A stretch of 48,001 bases of DNA from Saprospiraceae bacterium (GCA_028284395.1 JANQRV010000245.1:1-48001), one strand, 5' to 3'; counted from the first letter of the stretch, positions 37,639 to 46,180 are shown. A program made the numbers and translations. Notes: generated by a model from the letters alone, not told the origin.

Positions 37639-38709
37639 TTGAGTAAAACGATAAAGAACCTGTTAAAGCTTCTGGCTTTTTTTGGAGTTGGTATTTTTAT
37701 TTTTTATATGGTTTACCAGAAACAGGAGCAAGCCTTTCAGGCTGATTGTGCTATTAAAAGCATCCCTACTGAAGATTGCAGTTACGTGCAGAAATTGGTG
37801 AACGATTTTACCGGTGCTAACTACTGGTGGGTGTTTTTGTCCATGTTTCTCTATATGGTGAGTAATGTGAACCGAGCCATTCGTTGGAAAATGCTGCTGA
37901 AGCCGCTGGGATATCGACCTCGGTTTATTAATGCCTTTATGGCAGTGATTATTGGATACTTTGGCAATCTGGGGTTCCCGCGGATTGGAGAGCTAATGCG
38001 GCCTGGCATTCTGGCGCAATACGAAAAAATAAACTTCGAAAAAGCAGTAGGAACGGTAGTAGTTAGTCGTATTGTTGATGTGGTCATGATGCTTATTACA
38101 GTATTGTTGGCACTGATATTGGTCTCCGATCAGTTATGGCCATTTATTGAAGAAAATATGAAGGATGGTAGTGCTCCCCTGATAAAACCTCAACTTTTAT
38201 ACGGTGTTAGTGCCCTTGTAGTAATTGTCGGAATTGTGATTTATTTCTTTCGGAAGCAGATTCTGGCAATGAAATTGGCCCAGAAGATAATTGGGATTGT
38301 GAAGGGTTTTGTGGAAGGGATCAAGTCTGTTGGACAAGTTGAAAAACCCTTTTGGTTCATTTTCCACAGCGTGAGTATCTGGGTTATGTATTTTTTAATG
38401 GTTTATGTCTGCTTTTTTGCATTTGCACCAACTGCTCACCTTTCAGCTGAAGCCGGATTGGTGGTTTTTGTCTTCGGTGCTTTTGGGTTCATTATTCCAT
38501 CACCAGGTGGAATGGGGACTTATCACTTTTTGGCACAAACGGCCTTGATGCTTTACGGTGTCAGTGGAGATGATGGATTTTCATACGCCAATATTGCATT
38601 CATCTCTATTCAAATTGGATGTAATGTTATCTTTGGAATTATTAGTTTGGTACTGTTCCCGATATTAAATAGACACTATACGCCAAGCCATAATGAAGAT
38701 GAACAATGA
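37639..38709 (+). CDS. Flippase-like membrane protein (LPG synthase TM domain family, UPF0104)
   Basis: The 356-residue protein has about eight transmembrane helices and the family sequence features WVFLSMFLYMVSNVNRAIRWKMLLKPLGY, GYFGNLGFPRIGELMRPGIL and FIIPSPGGMGTYHFLAQTAL. It resembles the membrane domain of MprF-type lysyl-phosphatidylglycerol synthases, without the aminoacyl-transferase domain, and may move lipid intermediates. The start is a TTG at 37639 close behind panC. Upstream and downstream genes are in the same orientation, and the stop overlaps the next start by 17 bp. Confidence 0.85.
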   Translation: MSKTIKNLLKLLAFFGVGIFIFYMVYQKQEQAFQADCAIKSIPTEDCSYVQKLVNDFTGANYWWVFLSMFLYMVSNVNRAIRWKMLLKPLGYRPRFINAFMAVIIGYFGNLGFPRIGELMRPGILAQYEKINFEKAVGTVVVSRIVDVVMMLITVLLALILVSDQLWPFIEENMKDGSAPLIKPQLLYGVSALVVIVGIVIYFFRKQILAMKLAQKIIGIVKGFVEGIKSVGQVEKPFWFIFHSVSIWVMYFLMVYVCFFAFAPTAHLSAEAGLVVFVFGAFGFIIPSPGGMGTYHFLAQTALMLYGVSGDDGFSYANIAFISIQIGCNVIFGIISLVLFPILNRHYTPSHNEDEQ

Positions 38710-39205
38710 TTATTTGGAACAAATTCAGAGCAAGATCCAGACATTTGAGCAAATCAGTTCGACTGTGATGGAGTGGCGTCGCCAAGATTTAGAGATCGTC
38801 TTTACCAATGGTTGTTTTGATCTGCTGCATTATGGCCACATCCATTACCTTGCACAAGCCCGCGGGATGGGTGATAGGTTGATTGTCGGTCTGAATTCGG
38901 CAGCTTCTGTAAAGCGTTTGAAAGGGGCGCATCGACCAATCAATGATGAACAAACACGACAATATTTGTTGGCTTCCATCCAATTTGTAGATGCGATCGT
39001 TGTTTTTGAGGAAGACACCCCTTACAACTTAATCACAATCGTAAAACCCGATGTATTGGTAAAAGGAGGTGATTGGCAACCACATCAGATTGTGGGATCA
39101 GATATTGTTCAGGATAAAGGAGGAAAGGTGCTGAGCTTGCCGTATATCAATGGATACTCAACTACTGCTATCGAGAAAAAGATTATTCTATCGAATCAAT
39201 CGTAA
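38693..39205 (+). CDS. rfaE2: D-glycero-beta-D-manno-heptose 1-phosphate adenylyltransferase (RfaE domain II)
   Basis: The 170-residue cytidylyltransferase-fold enzyme has VFTNGCFDLLHYGHIHYLAQAR with the HYGH active site, RLIVGLNSAASVKRLKG, RPINDEQTRQYLLASIQFVD, and the C-terminal KGGDWQPHQIVGSDIV and GYSTTAIEKKI. It makes ADP-heptose from heptose-1-phosphate for LPS core. The kinase half (RfaE domain I) and other heptose genes are not in this window. It overlaps the flippase gene by 17 bp, starting at ATG 38693 (or 38699), and precedes Nif3 by 4 bp. Confidence 0.93.
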   Translation: MKMNNDYLEQIQSKIQTFEQISSTVMEWRRQDLEIVFTNGCFDLLHYGHIHYLAQARGMGDRLIVGLNSAASVKRLKGAHRPINDEQTRQYLLASIQFVDAIVVFEEDTPYNLITIVKPDVLVKGGDWQPHQIVGSDIVQDKGGKVLSLPYINGYSTTAIEKKIILSNQS

Positions 39206-39209
39206 TTAA

Positions 39210-40010
39210 ATGACTTCAATTAAAGAGGTAATTCGTTGTTTAGAAGAAATTGCACCTCTGAATTACCAGGAATCTTATGATAATGCCGGGCTTATAGTAG
39301 GAAATGCCTCCCAGGCAGTTAGTGGTGTCTTGGTTTGCCTGGATTCGACAGAAGATGTTGTGAAGGAAGCCGTCGAAAAAGGATGTAATCTTGTCGTAGC
39401 GCATCACCCTATAATCTTTCGTGGGCTCAAGAAACTTTCCGGTCAAAGCTATGTTGAAAGAACTGTTATCCGGGCAATCAAGGAAAATGTTGCGCTTTAT
39501 GCTATTCACACCAACCTCGACAATGTTTTTTACGAAGGGGTAAACGAGAAGATTGCCCAAATATTAGGGCTAATCAACAACCATATACTTCATCCTAAGG
39601 CAGATTTGAATCATCGTGATGCTCCGGTTGGTGCCGGAGTGGTCGGGCAATTAACGGTACCATTATCTGAAATGGAATTCTTGAAATTATTGAAATCCAC
39701 CATGAGATGCGGTTGTGTGAAACATACTCAACTGTTGAATAAGCCTGTCAAAAAAGTAGCGGTTTGTGGGGGCAGCGGGAGCTTCTTGCTCAATCAGGCC
39801 ATTAAGCAAAATGCAGATGTGTTTGTAAGTTCTGATTTTAAATATCATGAGTTCTTTGATGCTGATCAAAAAATTGTGATTGCTGATATTGGACATTTTG
39901 AAAGTGAGCAGTTTACTATAGATTTGATCGCTGGCATTTTGTCTGAAAAATTTAGTACATTTGCGGTTCGTTCGACTGAAATCTACACCAATCCTATAAA
40001 TTATTATTAA
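39210..40010 (+). CDS. Nif3-like dinuclear metal-centre protein (GTP cyclohydrolase I type 2 homologue)
   Basis: The 266-residue protein has the metal-ligand histidines of the family: VVAHHPIIFRGLKKL, LYAIHTNLDN and, at the C-terminal half, VSSDFKYHEFFDA and IADIGHFESEQF. It lacks the 100-residue insert of the long (about 365 residue) Nif3 proteins, giving the compact form. The family forms hexameric rings. The biochemical activity in vivo is disputed. It lies between the heptose adenylyltransferase and the zinc-ribbon gene in one co-directional run. Confidence 0.93.
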   Translation: MTSIKEVIRCLEEIAPLNYQESYDNAGLIVGNASQAVSGVLVCLDSTEDVVKEAVEKGCNLVVAHHPIIFRGLKKLSGQSYVERTVIRAIKENVALYAIHTNLDNVFYEGVNEKIAQILGLINNHILHPKADLNHRDAPVGAGVVGQLTVPLSEMEFLKLLKSTMRCGCVKHTQLLNKPVKKVAVCGGSGSFLLNQAIKQNADVFVSSDFKYHEFFDADQKIVIADIGHFESEQFTIDLIAGILSEKFSTFAVRSTEIYTNPINYY

Positions 40011-40050
40011 TTGCAATCCCCTTTTTTAACAAAAATTCAGGATTTAAATC

Positions 40051-40803
40051 ATGGCAGCAGAATTAAGTGTTGAAGAAAAATTGAAACAATTGTATCAACT
40101 GCAAAGAGTTGATTCACAACTGGATGAATTGGATATTCTCAAAGGGGAATTACCAATGGAGGTCAGTGATTTAGAGGATGAGATCGCGGGACTGGAAACA
40201 CGACAGAAAAGATTGGAAGGGCGCGTTAAGGAGCTGGATGATGAAGTATCAAAACACTTAGCCAACATTAAGGAAGCCGAAAATCTCATATTGAAATATG
40301 AGAAACAAATGGATAATGTAAAGAACAATCGCGAATACGATGCTTTGACCAAAGAATTAGAATTACAGAAATTGGAGATTCAATTGTCTGAAAAGAAAAT
40401 CGGTCAGGCAAAAGGTGAAGCAGAGAAGAAAAATGAAACGCTGGCTGCTACTGTCGAAAGAACAGAGTCCAAAGTAAAAGACTTGGAAACGAAGAAGGTA
40501 GAATTGAAACAGATCATCGAAAAGACGGAGAAAGAAGAGGACAAACTTCGTAAGCAAAGTGAAAAAGCTCGTAAAAAAATTGAAGATAGACTGATCAAAG
40601 CTTATGATAAAGTACGAACCTCTTATAGAAATGGTTTGGCTGTGGTCAATGTGGAGAGAAATGCCTGTGGCGGATGCTTCAATTACATTCCCCCTCAACT
40701 ACAATTAGAGATCAGTCAGCACAAAAAGATAATTGTTTGTGAACATTGTGGTCGCATTCTGATTGATGATAGTACTTTGGTGCCCGCGGAACAATCCGCT
40801 TAG
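40051..40803 (+). CDS. Coiled-coil C4 zinc-ribbon protein (CT398-like)
   Basis: The 250-residue protein has a long antiparallel coiled coil at about residues 10-185, very rich in Lys/Glu/Leu, then a zinc ribbon with two CxxC pairs (ACGGCFNY and VCEHCGRIL). This pairing of coil and ribbon is the zf-RING_7/CT398 family. In Chlamydia the relative CT398 has been reported to interact with sigma-54. The rpoN gene at 1821 makes that notable, but a link here is only inference. It is 40 bp after Nif3, and this pair is often neighbours in Bacteroidota. Confidence 0.9.
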   Translation: MAAELSVEEKLKQLYQLQRVDSQLDELDILKGELPMEVSDLEDEIAGLETRQKRLEGRVKELDDEVSKHLANIKEAENLILKYEKQMDNVKNNREYDALTKELELQKLEIQLSEKKIGQAKGEAEKKNETLAATVERTESKVKDLETKKVELKQIIEKTEKEEDKLRKQSEKARKKIEDRLIKAYDKVRTSYRNGLAVVNVERNACGGCFNYIPPQLQLEISQHKKIIVCEHCGRILIDDSTLVPAEQSA

Positions 40804-40811
40804 GCTGAGAT

Positions 40812-40840
40812 CATTTGCCCGAAATTCCCACGGGCAAATG
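40812..40840 (+). terminator. Hairpin after the zinc-ribbon gene, possible terminator
   Basis: CATTTGCCCG (40812-40821) and CGGGCAAATG (40831-40840) form a 10-bp perfect stem with a 9-base loop, 9 bp after the stop. A T run is lacking on this strand, so its role as a Rho-independent terminator is weak. Confidence 0.4.
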
Positions 40841-40907
40841 AAAATCATTATCAAAACAAGACAGTACGATATTTAAATCATGGTTCATTGAAGATCAACG
40901 GATTCAA

Positions 40908-42413
40908 ATGCCAAGGATAAAGTATTGGTTGCCTATTTTTATGATCAGTTTTCCCGCTCTGATTTTGGCAAAGGGAAATTTTCACTTCAACTATTCACCC
41001 GCTGCGAAACAAGCTTATGAATTTGTACTAAGCTTCAGATTTGATGAGGCCATCGCTACCCTAGATAAACTTAGAACCAATGATCCCTATAATTTGGTAG
41101 TACACCACATCGAAAATTATATCGATCTTTTTGTCATCTATACGGGAGAAGGTGGTAAATCACTCAGGGAGTTCAAAACCGACCGGTCCTATCGTCTTTC
41201 TCAAGTCAAATTGGGAGACCAGCAATCTCCTTACTACCTGTATGTACAATCGGAAATTCGCCTTCATTCTGCTCTGATCAGATGGAAGTATGCCGACTAC
41301 CTGGGGGCTTTTCAGGACATAACTAAAGCATATCGTCTATTAAAAAGGAATCAGAAGTTGTTCCCCCGTTTTCTTGCTAATCAAAAGGATCTTGGTCTTA
41401 TTCATACTATTATCGGTACTATTCCAAGTAATTACAAATGGGGAGTCAAACTGATCAGCGGACTCGACGGTACAATTGATCAAGGGATGCGGGAAATCAG
41501 GGCGGTGCTGGATTTTGCGGAGGAAAAAGATTTTGTCTTTAAACAAGAGACGCAAATTCTGTACGCATTATTGATGCTGTACATTCAAAATGAAAAAGAA
41601 GCGGCCTGGCAACTACTTCAGGAGTTTGATTTAAGACCGAAAGAGAGTTCACTACATTGCTATATAATGGCAAATGTGGCTATGTTAACCGGTAAAAATG
41701 ACTTAGCGATTCAATTGCTCAACAACAAACCTACAGGTGGAAAATTCTTTGCTTTTAATCAATTGGAATACATGGAAGGTTTGGCAAGACTCCGTCATCT
41801 TGAACCCGGATCTGAATTGAACTTCAAGAGATTTCTAGCCAATTACAAAGGCAAGATATTGATTAAATCTGCCCTTCAAAAATTAGCATGGCTAGAAGTT
41901 GTCAAAGGTAACAAAGCAGCCTATTCGAAGCTGATAAAGGAGTGTTTGAAAAAAGGGACAGCAGAAACTGAAGAAGACAAGCAGGCAGTGACCGAGGCCG
42001 AATCCGGTATGATGCCCCATAGTAAATTGTTGAAAGCCCGACTGTTGTATGATGGGGGCTATTTCCAAGAGGCCAATAAAGTAATTCGCAGCATAAATGG
42101 TCGCCAATTGAACAACCAAAGGGAAAGGTTAGAATGGACCTATAGAAGAGGCCGAATTTCGCAAGGTCTTAAACATAATATGCAGGCCATTGAATCCTAT
42201 ATGAAAACAATCGAATCGGGGGCAGATCAGCCTTACTATTACGCTTGCAATGCTGCACTGCAAGTGGGATTGATTTACGAGCAGTTAGGAAATGTGGAAA
42301 AAGCTAGAAAGCACTTCAACCTATGTCTGGATATTAAACCACGAGAGTACAAAACTAGCCTACATCATCAGGCAAAATCCGGTCTTAAGCGTTTGAAGGA
42401 AAAAAAACGGTAA
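40908..42413 (+). CDS. Exported tetratricopeptide-repeat protein
   Basis: The 501-residue protein has a signal peptide (about 1-22, ending LILAKG), so it is exported. It contains many helical repeats of TPR type (AKQAYEFVLSFRFDEAIATL, QAIESYMKTIESGADQPYYY, QVGLIYEQLGNVEKARKHFN). The central section, about residues 150-350, is less regular. I know of no characterised relative and do not assign a function. It converges with the ABC ATPase gene with 6 bp between stops. A 10-bp hairpin precedes it. Confidence 0.8.
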   Translation: MPRIKYWLPIFMISFPALILAKGNFHFNYSPAAKQAYEFVLSFRFDEAIATLDKLRTNDPYNLVVHHIENYIDLFVIYTGEGGKSLREFKTDRSYRLSQVKLGDQQSPYYLYVQSEIRLHSALIRWKYADYLGAFQDITKAYRLLKRNQKLFPRFLANQKDLGLIHTIIGTIPSNYKWGVKLISGLDGTIDQGMREIRAVLDFAEEKDFVFKQETQILYALLMLYIQNEKEAAWQLLQEFDLRPKESSLHCYIMANVAMLTGKNDLAIQLLNNKPTGGKFFAFNQLEYMEGLARLRHLEPGSELNFKRFLANYKGKILIKSALQKLAWLEVVKGNKAAYSKLIKECLKKGTAETEEDKQAVTEAESGMMPHSKLLKARLLYDGGYFQEANKVIRSINGRQLNNQRERLEWTYRRGRISQGLKHNMQAIESYMKTIESGADQPYYYACNAALQVGLIYEQLGNVEKARKHFNLCLDIKPREYKTSLHHQAKSGLKRLKEKKR

Positions 42414-42419
42414 CAGCGC

Positions 42420-43163
42420 CTAAGGTAAATCCGTTCGGTGAAGAAGAGGTAATTGCCCGGTATACGCTCTAGCGATATTTTCACTTGTAAAAACCTGATC
42501 GGTATCACCTACTCCGACCAACCTCTGGTTGATTAGAACTACTTTGTTGAAGTAACTTGGGACCGTAGAAAGGTCGTGATGAATGACCATAATGGTTTTC
42601 CCTGCCGCCGACAACTGTTTGAGTTTATCGATAATGCTTTCCTCAGTGGTAATATCGACACCGACAAAGGGCTCATCAAGAAGTAGGATATCCGCTTGCT
42701 GGCAAAGTGCCCTGGCGAGAAACACCCTTTGTTGTTGCCCTCCGGAAAGCTCGCCGATCTGACGATCCATCAAAGATAATATACCCATTTCATCCATAGC
42801 TTTGCGAGCTATTTCCCTGTCTTCGCTGGAGAGGCGTTGGAGTATTGTTTTGTGGGGATAGCGTCCCATTAAGACGATGTCCATCACAGTCGCTGGAAAG
42901 GTCCAGTCGACTTCACTTTTCTGTGGGACGTAAACGATGTTTTTCCGGACCTTTTCGAAGGGCTGACCATCAACCAGGATAATGCCTGAGTTAATTTCGA
43001 CTAATCCTAGTATTGCCTTGAACAGCGTCGACTTGCCAGCGCCATTTTGACCAATGATGCCATAAAGTCCACCTTCCTCAATTTCCAGGTGAATATTGAT
43101 GAGAACTCTTTTTCGGTCATAGGAAACGGAAAGGCCTTTTACGGATATAACATTCTTTTTCAT
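42420..43163 (-). CDS. Metal-type ABC transporter ATP-binding protein
   Basis: The 247-residue ATPase has Walker A GQNGAGKSTLF, the Q-loop region VYVPQKSEVDW, signature LSGGQQQRVFLARAL, Walker B ILLLDEPFVG, D-loop VDITTEE and H-loop MVIHHDLST. The VPQKSEVDWTFP pattern is typical of the Mn/Zn/Fe (MntB/ZnuC-like) subfamily. It is the last gene of the locus, 11 bp after the binding-protein gene. No permease gene follows, as the next gene is the convergent TPR gene. Confidence 0.95.
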   Translation of the reverse strand: MKKNVISVKGLSVSYDRKRVLINIHLEIEEGGLYGIIGQNGAGKSTLFKAILGLVEINSGIILVDGQPFEKVRKNIVYVPQKSEVDWTFPATVMDIVLMGRYPHKTILQRLSSEDREIARKAMDEMGILSLMDRQIGELSGGQQQRVFLARALCQQADILLLDEPFVGVDITTEESIIDKLKQLSAAGKTIMVIHHDLSTVPSYFNKVVLINQRLVGVGDTDQVFTSENIARAYTGQLPLLHRTDLP

Positions 43164-43174
43164 ATCTAATCATG

Positions 43175-44173
43175 CTATTTGACCATTCTGAAAACCAGGA
43201 AGAACCCTCCCAAGAGAAGTACGCCTAATAAAATGGCGAATAAGCCAGTAGAACTGGGTTTAGAATAAGAATTAACTTCGTCTTCTTTAGATGATTTCCG
43301 CGCCATCGTTAGTCCATTTACGATGGTATTGGTATTGTATTCAAGCATGTCCAGGTAAGTAGGTGCTGGACTGTCCTTTTCACCAATGGAATCTGCGTAA
43401 AGTTTTCCACCAATCACGATATTATTGTCCTTTGCCAACAACTCTAAATCCTTTGGATTAACGGTACTTTCAATGAATACGGCGGGTATGTTTGAAGATT
43501 TGATTACTTTATTTAGACGGATAATATCCGAAGTCTGAATGTCGGCGTCGGTCGAAGTGCCGAGTATGGATTCGACCCGAATGCCGTATTCGTTGGCATA
43601 ATATCTAAAAGCATCATGTGATGTAATGAGGATCCTCTTTTCTTCAGGAATTGTTGAGATTTTTTGGTGGATCGATTCATCGAGGTCTGCTAACTGTTGG
43701 CGATATACACCGAAATTAAACTCAAACATTTCTTGATGTTCCGGGACCAACCGAGCTAAAGCATTCTTTATGTTTTCAATGTAAGTCAGTCCTTTTTTGG
43801 CCGACATCCAGGCATGAGGATCAGTAGAATTAGCGTATTGAATACTTTGAATGGGATCGATGCCCTCTGTAATCAGAGCAATTTCTGCTTCAGAGCCGGA
43901 GTTTTCAATTAACTCATTGAGCCAGCCTTCAAAAGTTAAACCATTTTTTATTATCAGATCCGCCGATTGGACCAACCTGGCATCGGCCGGAGTTGGTTCG
44001 TGGGTATGTGGATCAGCCCCAATGGGTACAATTGATTTGACCACGACCTCTCCCCCACCGATATTCTCAGCCATATCTGCAAATATTGATGCCGTAGCTA
44101 CCACTAAGGGCTTTTCTTGGCAAAAAATGCCAATAGGTACCAAGATTAGAACTATAAGTGTAAAATTCCTCAT
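43175..44173 (-). CDS. Metal-binding protein of Mn/Zn ABC transporter, with C-terminal membrane anchor
   Basis: The 332-residue cluster A-1 binding protein has a signal peptide (about 1-18, no lipobox). Metal ligands are visible: His in PIGADPHTHEPTPAD, His in STDPHAWMS, Glu in FIESTVNPKDLE and Asp in GKLYADSIG. That His/His/Glu/Asp set is seen in Mn-, Fe- and Zn-type members. Residues from about 306 form a hydrophobic helix (GLFAILLGVLLLGGFFLVF) followed by a short RMVK tail, so the protein is probably tethered at its C-terminus. This is unusual for the family. Confidence 0.92.
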   Translation of the reverse strand: MRNFTLIVLILVPIGIFCQEKPLVVATASIFADMAENIGGGEVVVKSIVPIGADPHTHEPTPADARLVQSADLIIKNGLTFEGWLNELIENSGSEAEIALITEGIDPIQSIQYANSTDPHAWMSAKKGLTYIENIKNALARLVPEHQEMFEFNFGVYRQQLADLDESIHQKISTIPEEKRILITSHDAFRYYANEYGIRVESILGTSTDADIQTSDIIRLNKVIKSSNIPAVFIESTVNPKDLELLAKDNNIVIGGKLYADSIGEKDSPAPTYLDMLEYNTNTIVNGLTMARKSSKEDEVNSYSKPSSTGLFAILLGVLLLGGFFLVFRMVK

Positions 44174-44203
44174 AATGTCGATACAATAATGTTGATCAGA
44201 GAT

Positions 44204-44887
44204 TCAATAGTTTTCTTTTTCTTGTACAAAGAGGTTCTGACTGACCTTTTTTGAAATGGTTTTTTCGGTCTGGTTATTGATCTTAACCTTGGCTGATTCA
44301 TCGTATTCGAACTTTTCCAACATGGTAATCTCGGAACCGAGCGTGAGATCCATTTTTTCAAGGTATTTAAGAAAAGAGGGGGTATGTTCTTGAACACCGA
44401 CAATTATTCCGGTTTTCCCTTCTTCAAGCGCAAGAAGCTGAAATTGTTTACGGTGAGTGAAATTGCCATCTGCATCCGGAATCGGATCTCCATGAGGGTC
44501 AAATTTTGGAAAACCTAGAAATTCATCCAACTTCTCAACCAATTCGGAAGATTTTATGTGCTCTAACTCTTCGGCAATGTCATGGACCTGATCCCATGAA
44601 AAATTGAGTTTTTCCCAAAGGAAAACTTCCCAAAGACGGTGCTTCCGGATTAAGTGTGTGGCAACCTTCCTTCCCTGTGGCATCAAAGTTACTCCCTTAT
44701 ATTTTTCATAATTGATAAGGTTTTTTTCAGAAAGCCGTTTTAGCATATCCGTAACCGAGGCAGCACTAGTGTCCAGAATGTGCGATATGGCATTGGTAGA
44801 AGCTGGTTTCACCGAATTCTCGCAGATCTTGAAAATTGCTTTTAGGTAATTCTCTTCGGTATGGGAGATGTTCATCATGACAAGCAA
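44204..44887 (-). CDS. DtxR/MntR-family metal-dependent repressor with FeoA-like C-terminus
   Basis: The 227-residue regulator has an N-terminal winged helix (SHTEENYLKAIFKI, AISHILDTSAASVTDMLKRLSEKNLINYE), a dimer and metal-binding domain with the ligand-rich HDIAEELEHI, and a C-terminal SH3/FeoA-like domain (GIIVGVQEHTPSFLKYLEKMDLTLG). It is expected to sense Mn2+ or Fe2+ and repress metal uptake, probably the adjacent binding protein and ATPase. The start could be M1 at 44887, or the ATGs at 44878 and 44875. An imperfect palindrome upstream overlaps the promoter, suggesting autoregulation. Confidence 0.93.
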   Translation of the reverse strand: MLVMMNISHTEENYLKAIFKICENSVKPASTNAISHILDTSAASVTDMLKRLSEKNLINYEKYKGVTLMPQGRKVATHLIRKHRLWEVFLWEKLNFSWDQVHDIAEELEHIKSSELVEKLDEFLGFPKFDPHGDPIPDADGNFTHRKQFQLLALEEGKTGIIVGVQEHTPSFLKYLEKMDLTLGSEITMLEKFEYDESAKVKINNQTEKTISKKVSQNLFVQEKENY

Positions 44888-44897
44888 GGTTATGTCA

Positions 44898-44928
44898 CAA
44901 ATATAATATTTTTAGACTAATCTAAAAA
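44898..44928 (-). promoter_or_regulatory. Promoter and candidate operator of the metal-regulator gene
   Basis: On the minus strand TATATTTG (44905-44898) matches TAnnTTTG. The palindrome with arms TTTTTAGA (44909-44916) and TCTAAAAA (44921-44928) covers the spacer and the place of the missing TTG. A third TTTAG half-site lies at 44933-44937. The arrangement fits a repressor site for the DtxR-family protein encoded downstream. Confidence 0.5.
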
Positions 44929-45013
44929 AATATTTAGTTTTTATAAAAAATATTGATAACGATAGCAATACAGCCTCACGCGAAACTACAAACGGCAGGA
45001 AGGTTAGAATACG

Positions 45014-45373
45014 CTAAAATAAGTCCCAAAAATATCGTGGGCGGCTGATAACGACCAGGGTGTCGTTAAGGGTTTGGAGAAAATACCATAAAGCAATTCC
45101 CAATACTGGTAGGTAAGCCCAAATTCCTATTATCTGGATCCAGATAAACAAGCTGAGGATGGTGACGCTGCTAATCATCAGGTAACCTAATTTAGCAGTA
45201 TAGCGGTAGACCAGATAGAGATGAACGGCACTACTTATTTGCCATAAAACCAAAAAAATGAGAAGGTACTTGGCCCACTGAAAATTGGTGATAACCGCAA
45301 GGTTCAATATCAAACCGATCAGCAGTATGGCCTGGCCAACTAAGTCAATTTTCATTCTTGATCTCGGAATCAT
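45014..45373 (-). CDS. Small membrane protein of unknown function
   Basis: The 119-residue protein has about four predicted transmembrane helices (AILLIGLILNLAVITNF, LIFLVLWQISSAVHLYL, LMISSVTILSLFIWIQIIG, LPVLGIALWYFLQTL) and few charged residues between them. I do not recognise a family. M7 (45355) is an alternative start. It is co-directional with the metal regulator but 126 bp upstream of it, so co-transcription is doubtful. Confidence 0.65.
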   Translation of the reverse strand: MIPRSRMKIDLVGQAILLIGLILNLAVITNFQWAKYLLIFLVLWQISSAVHLYLVYRYTAKLGYLMISSVTILSLFIWIQIIGIWAYLPVLGIALWYFLQTLNDTLVVISRPRYFWDLF

Positions 45374-45481
45374 AACAATTCAGTTTCTCTATCGACAAAT
45401 AAAAGTATGAATTAGTTTCATATTTTTCAATAAATTTTGAAACCTCAATTGTAAAATCTTTCTATTTTTGCTGCAAAAAGT

Positions 45482-46069
45482 ATGTCTGAGAGTCTAACTA
45501 TAAACCAAATTAGTAAGGTTATAAGGGAACGGCGGTCTATTTTTCCGCCAAGTTATGTTAAAAAAGAGATTCCAGAACAGACGATTCAAGAAATTTTGGA
45601 AAATGCGAATTGGGCTCCAACACATAAGTATACCGAACCATGGCGGTTTAAGGTATTCAGGGGGCCGGCGTTACAGCGATTGGGCCAATATCTTGGAGAT
45701 TGGTATAAAAAGAATACTCCAGAGGGAAAGTATTCGGAAAAGAAACACCAGAAAACTATTGAAAAGTCAATGAAATCCGCTTGTGTAATTGCAATTTGCA
45801 TGGAGAGGGACCAGGACGAGCGGGTGCCAGAATGGGAGGAAATAGCATCTGTAGCCTGTGCGGTACAAAATATGTGGCTTACTTGCTCTGCGTTAAAAAT
45901 CGGAGCCTATTGGAGTTCTCCTCGAAGTATTCTGGAAGCAAAAGAATTCTTGGGTTTGGGTGAAAATGAAAAATGCCTTGGTCTTTTTTACATGGGGTAT
46001 TACGATGACCTTTCAATACCTGGGAAACGGAATCCAATCTCTGAGAAAGTTGAATGGATAAATTTGTAA
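45482..46069 (+). CDS. Nitroreductase family protein
   Basis: The 195-residue FMN-dependent oxidoreductase has RRSIFPPSYVKKEIP at the N-terminus (FMN phosphate region), NANWAPTHKYTEPWRFKVF with the conserved Pro/Trp-Arg, SVACAVQNMWLTCSALKIGAYW-type helix, and GLGENEKCLGLFYMGYYD with the Gly-rich FMN loop. Relatives reduce nitro compounds, quinones or flavins with NAD(P)H. The physiological substrate is not known. TATTTTTG at 45463-45470 is a possible -7 box, with a TTG 23 bp upstream (45437-45439). Confidence 0.92.
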   Translation: MSESLTINQISKVIRERRSIFPPSYVKKEIPEQTIQEILENANWAPTHKYTEPWRFKVFRGPALQRLGQYLGDWYKKNTPEGKYSEKKHQKTIEKSMKSACVIAICMERDQDERVPEWEEIASVACAVQNMWLTCSALKIGAYWSSPRSILEAKEFLGLGENEKCLGLFYMGYYDDLSIPGKRNPISEKVEWINL

Positions 46070-46149
46070 CCAAGACTTTAGATTTTGCGTACTAAGGACT
46101 TTATTGCTACAATTGCCTTGCAATCAGGAAATTTTGCTGTTGGTTTAAA

Positions 46150-46180
46150 TTGGTGAAGCAATAAATTTACCTTAGATTTG
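46150..46180 (+). promoter_or_regulatory. Promoter of the membrane pyrophosphatase gene
   Basis: TTG (46150-46152), a 20-base spacer and TAGATTTG (46173-46180) match the phylum consensus. The predicted start at about 46187 gives a leader of roughly 115 bases. Confidence 0.55.
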
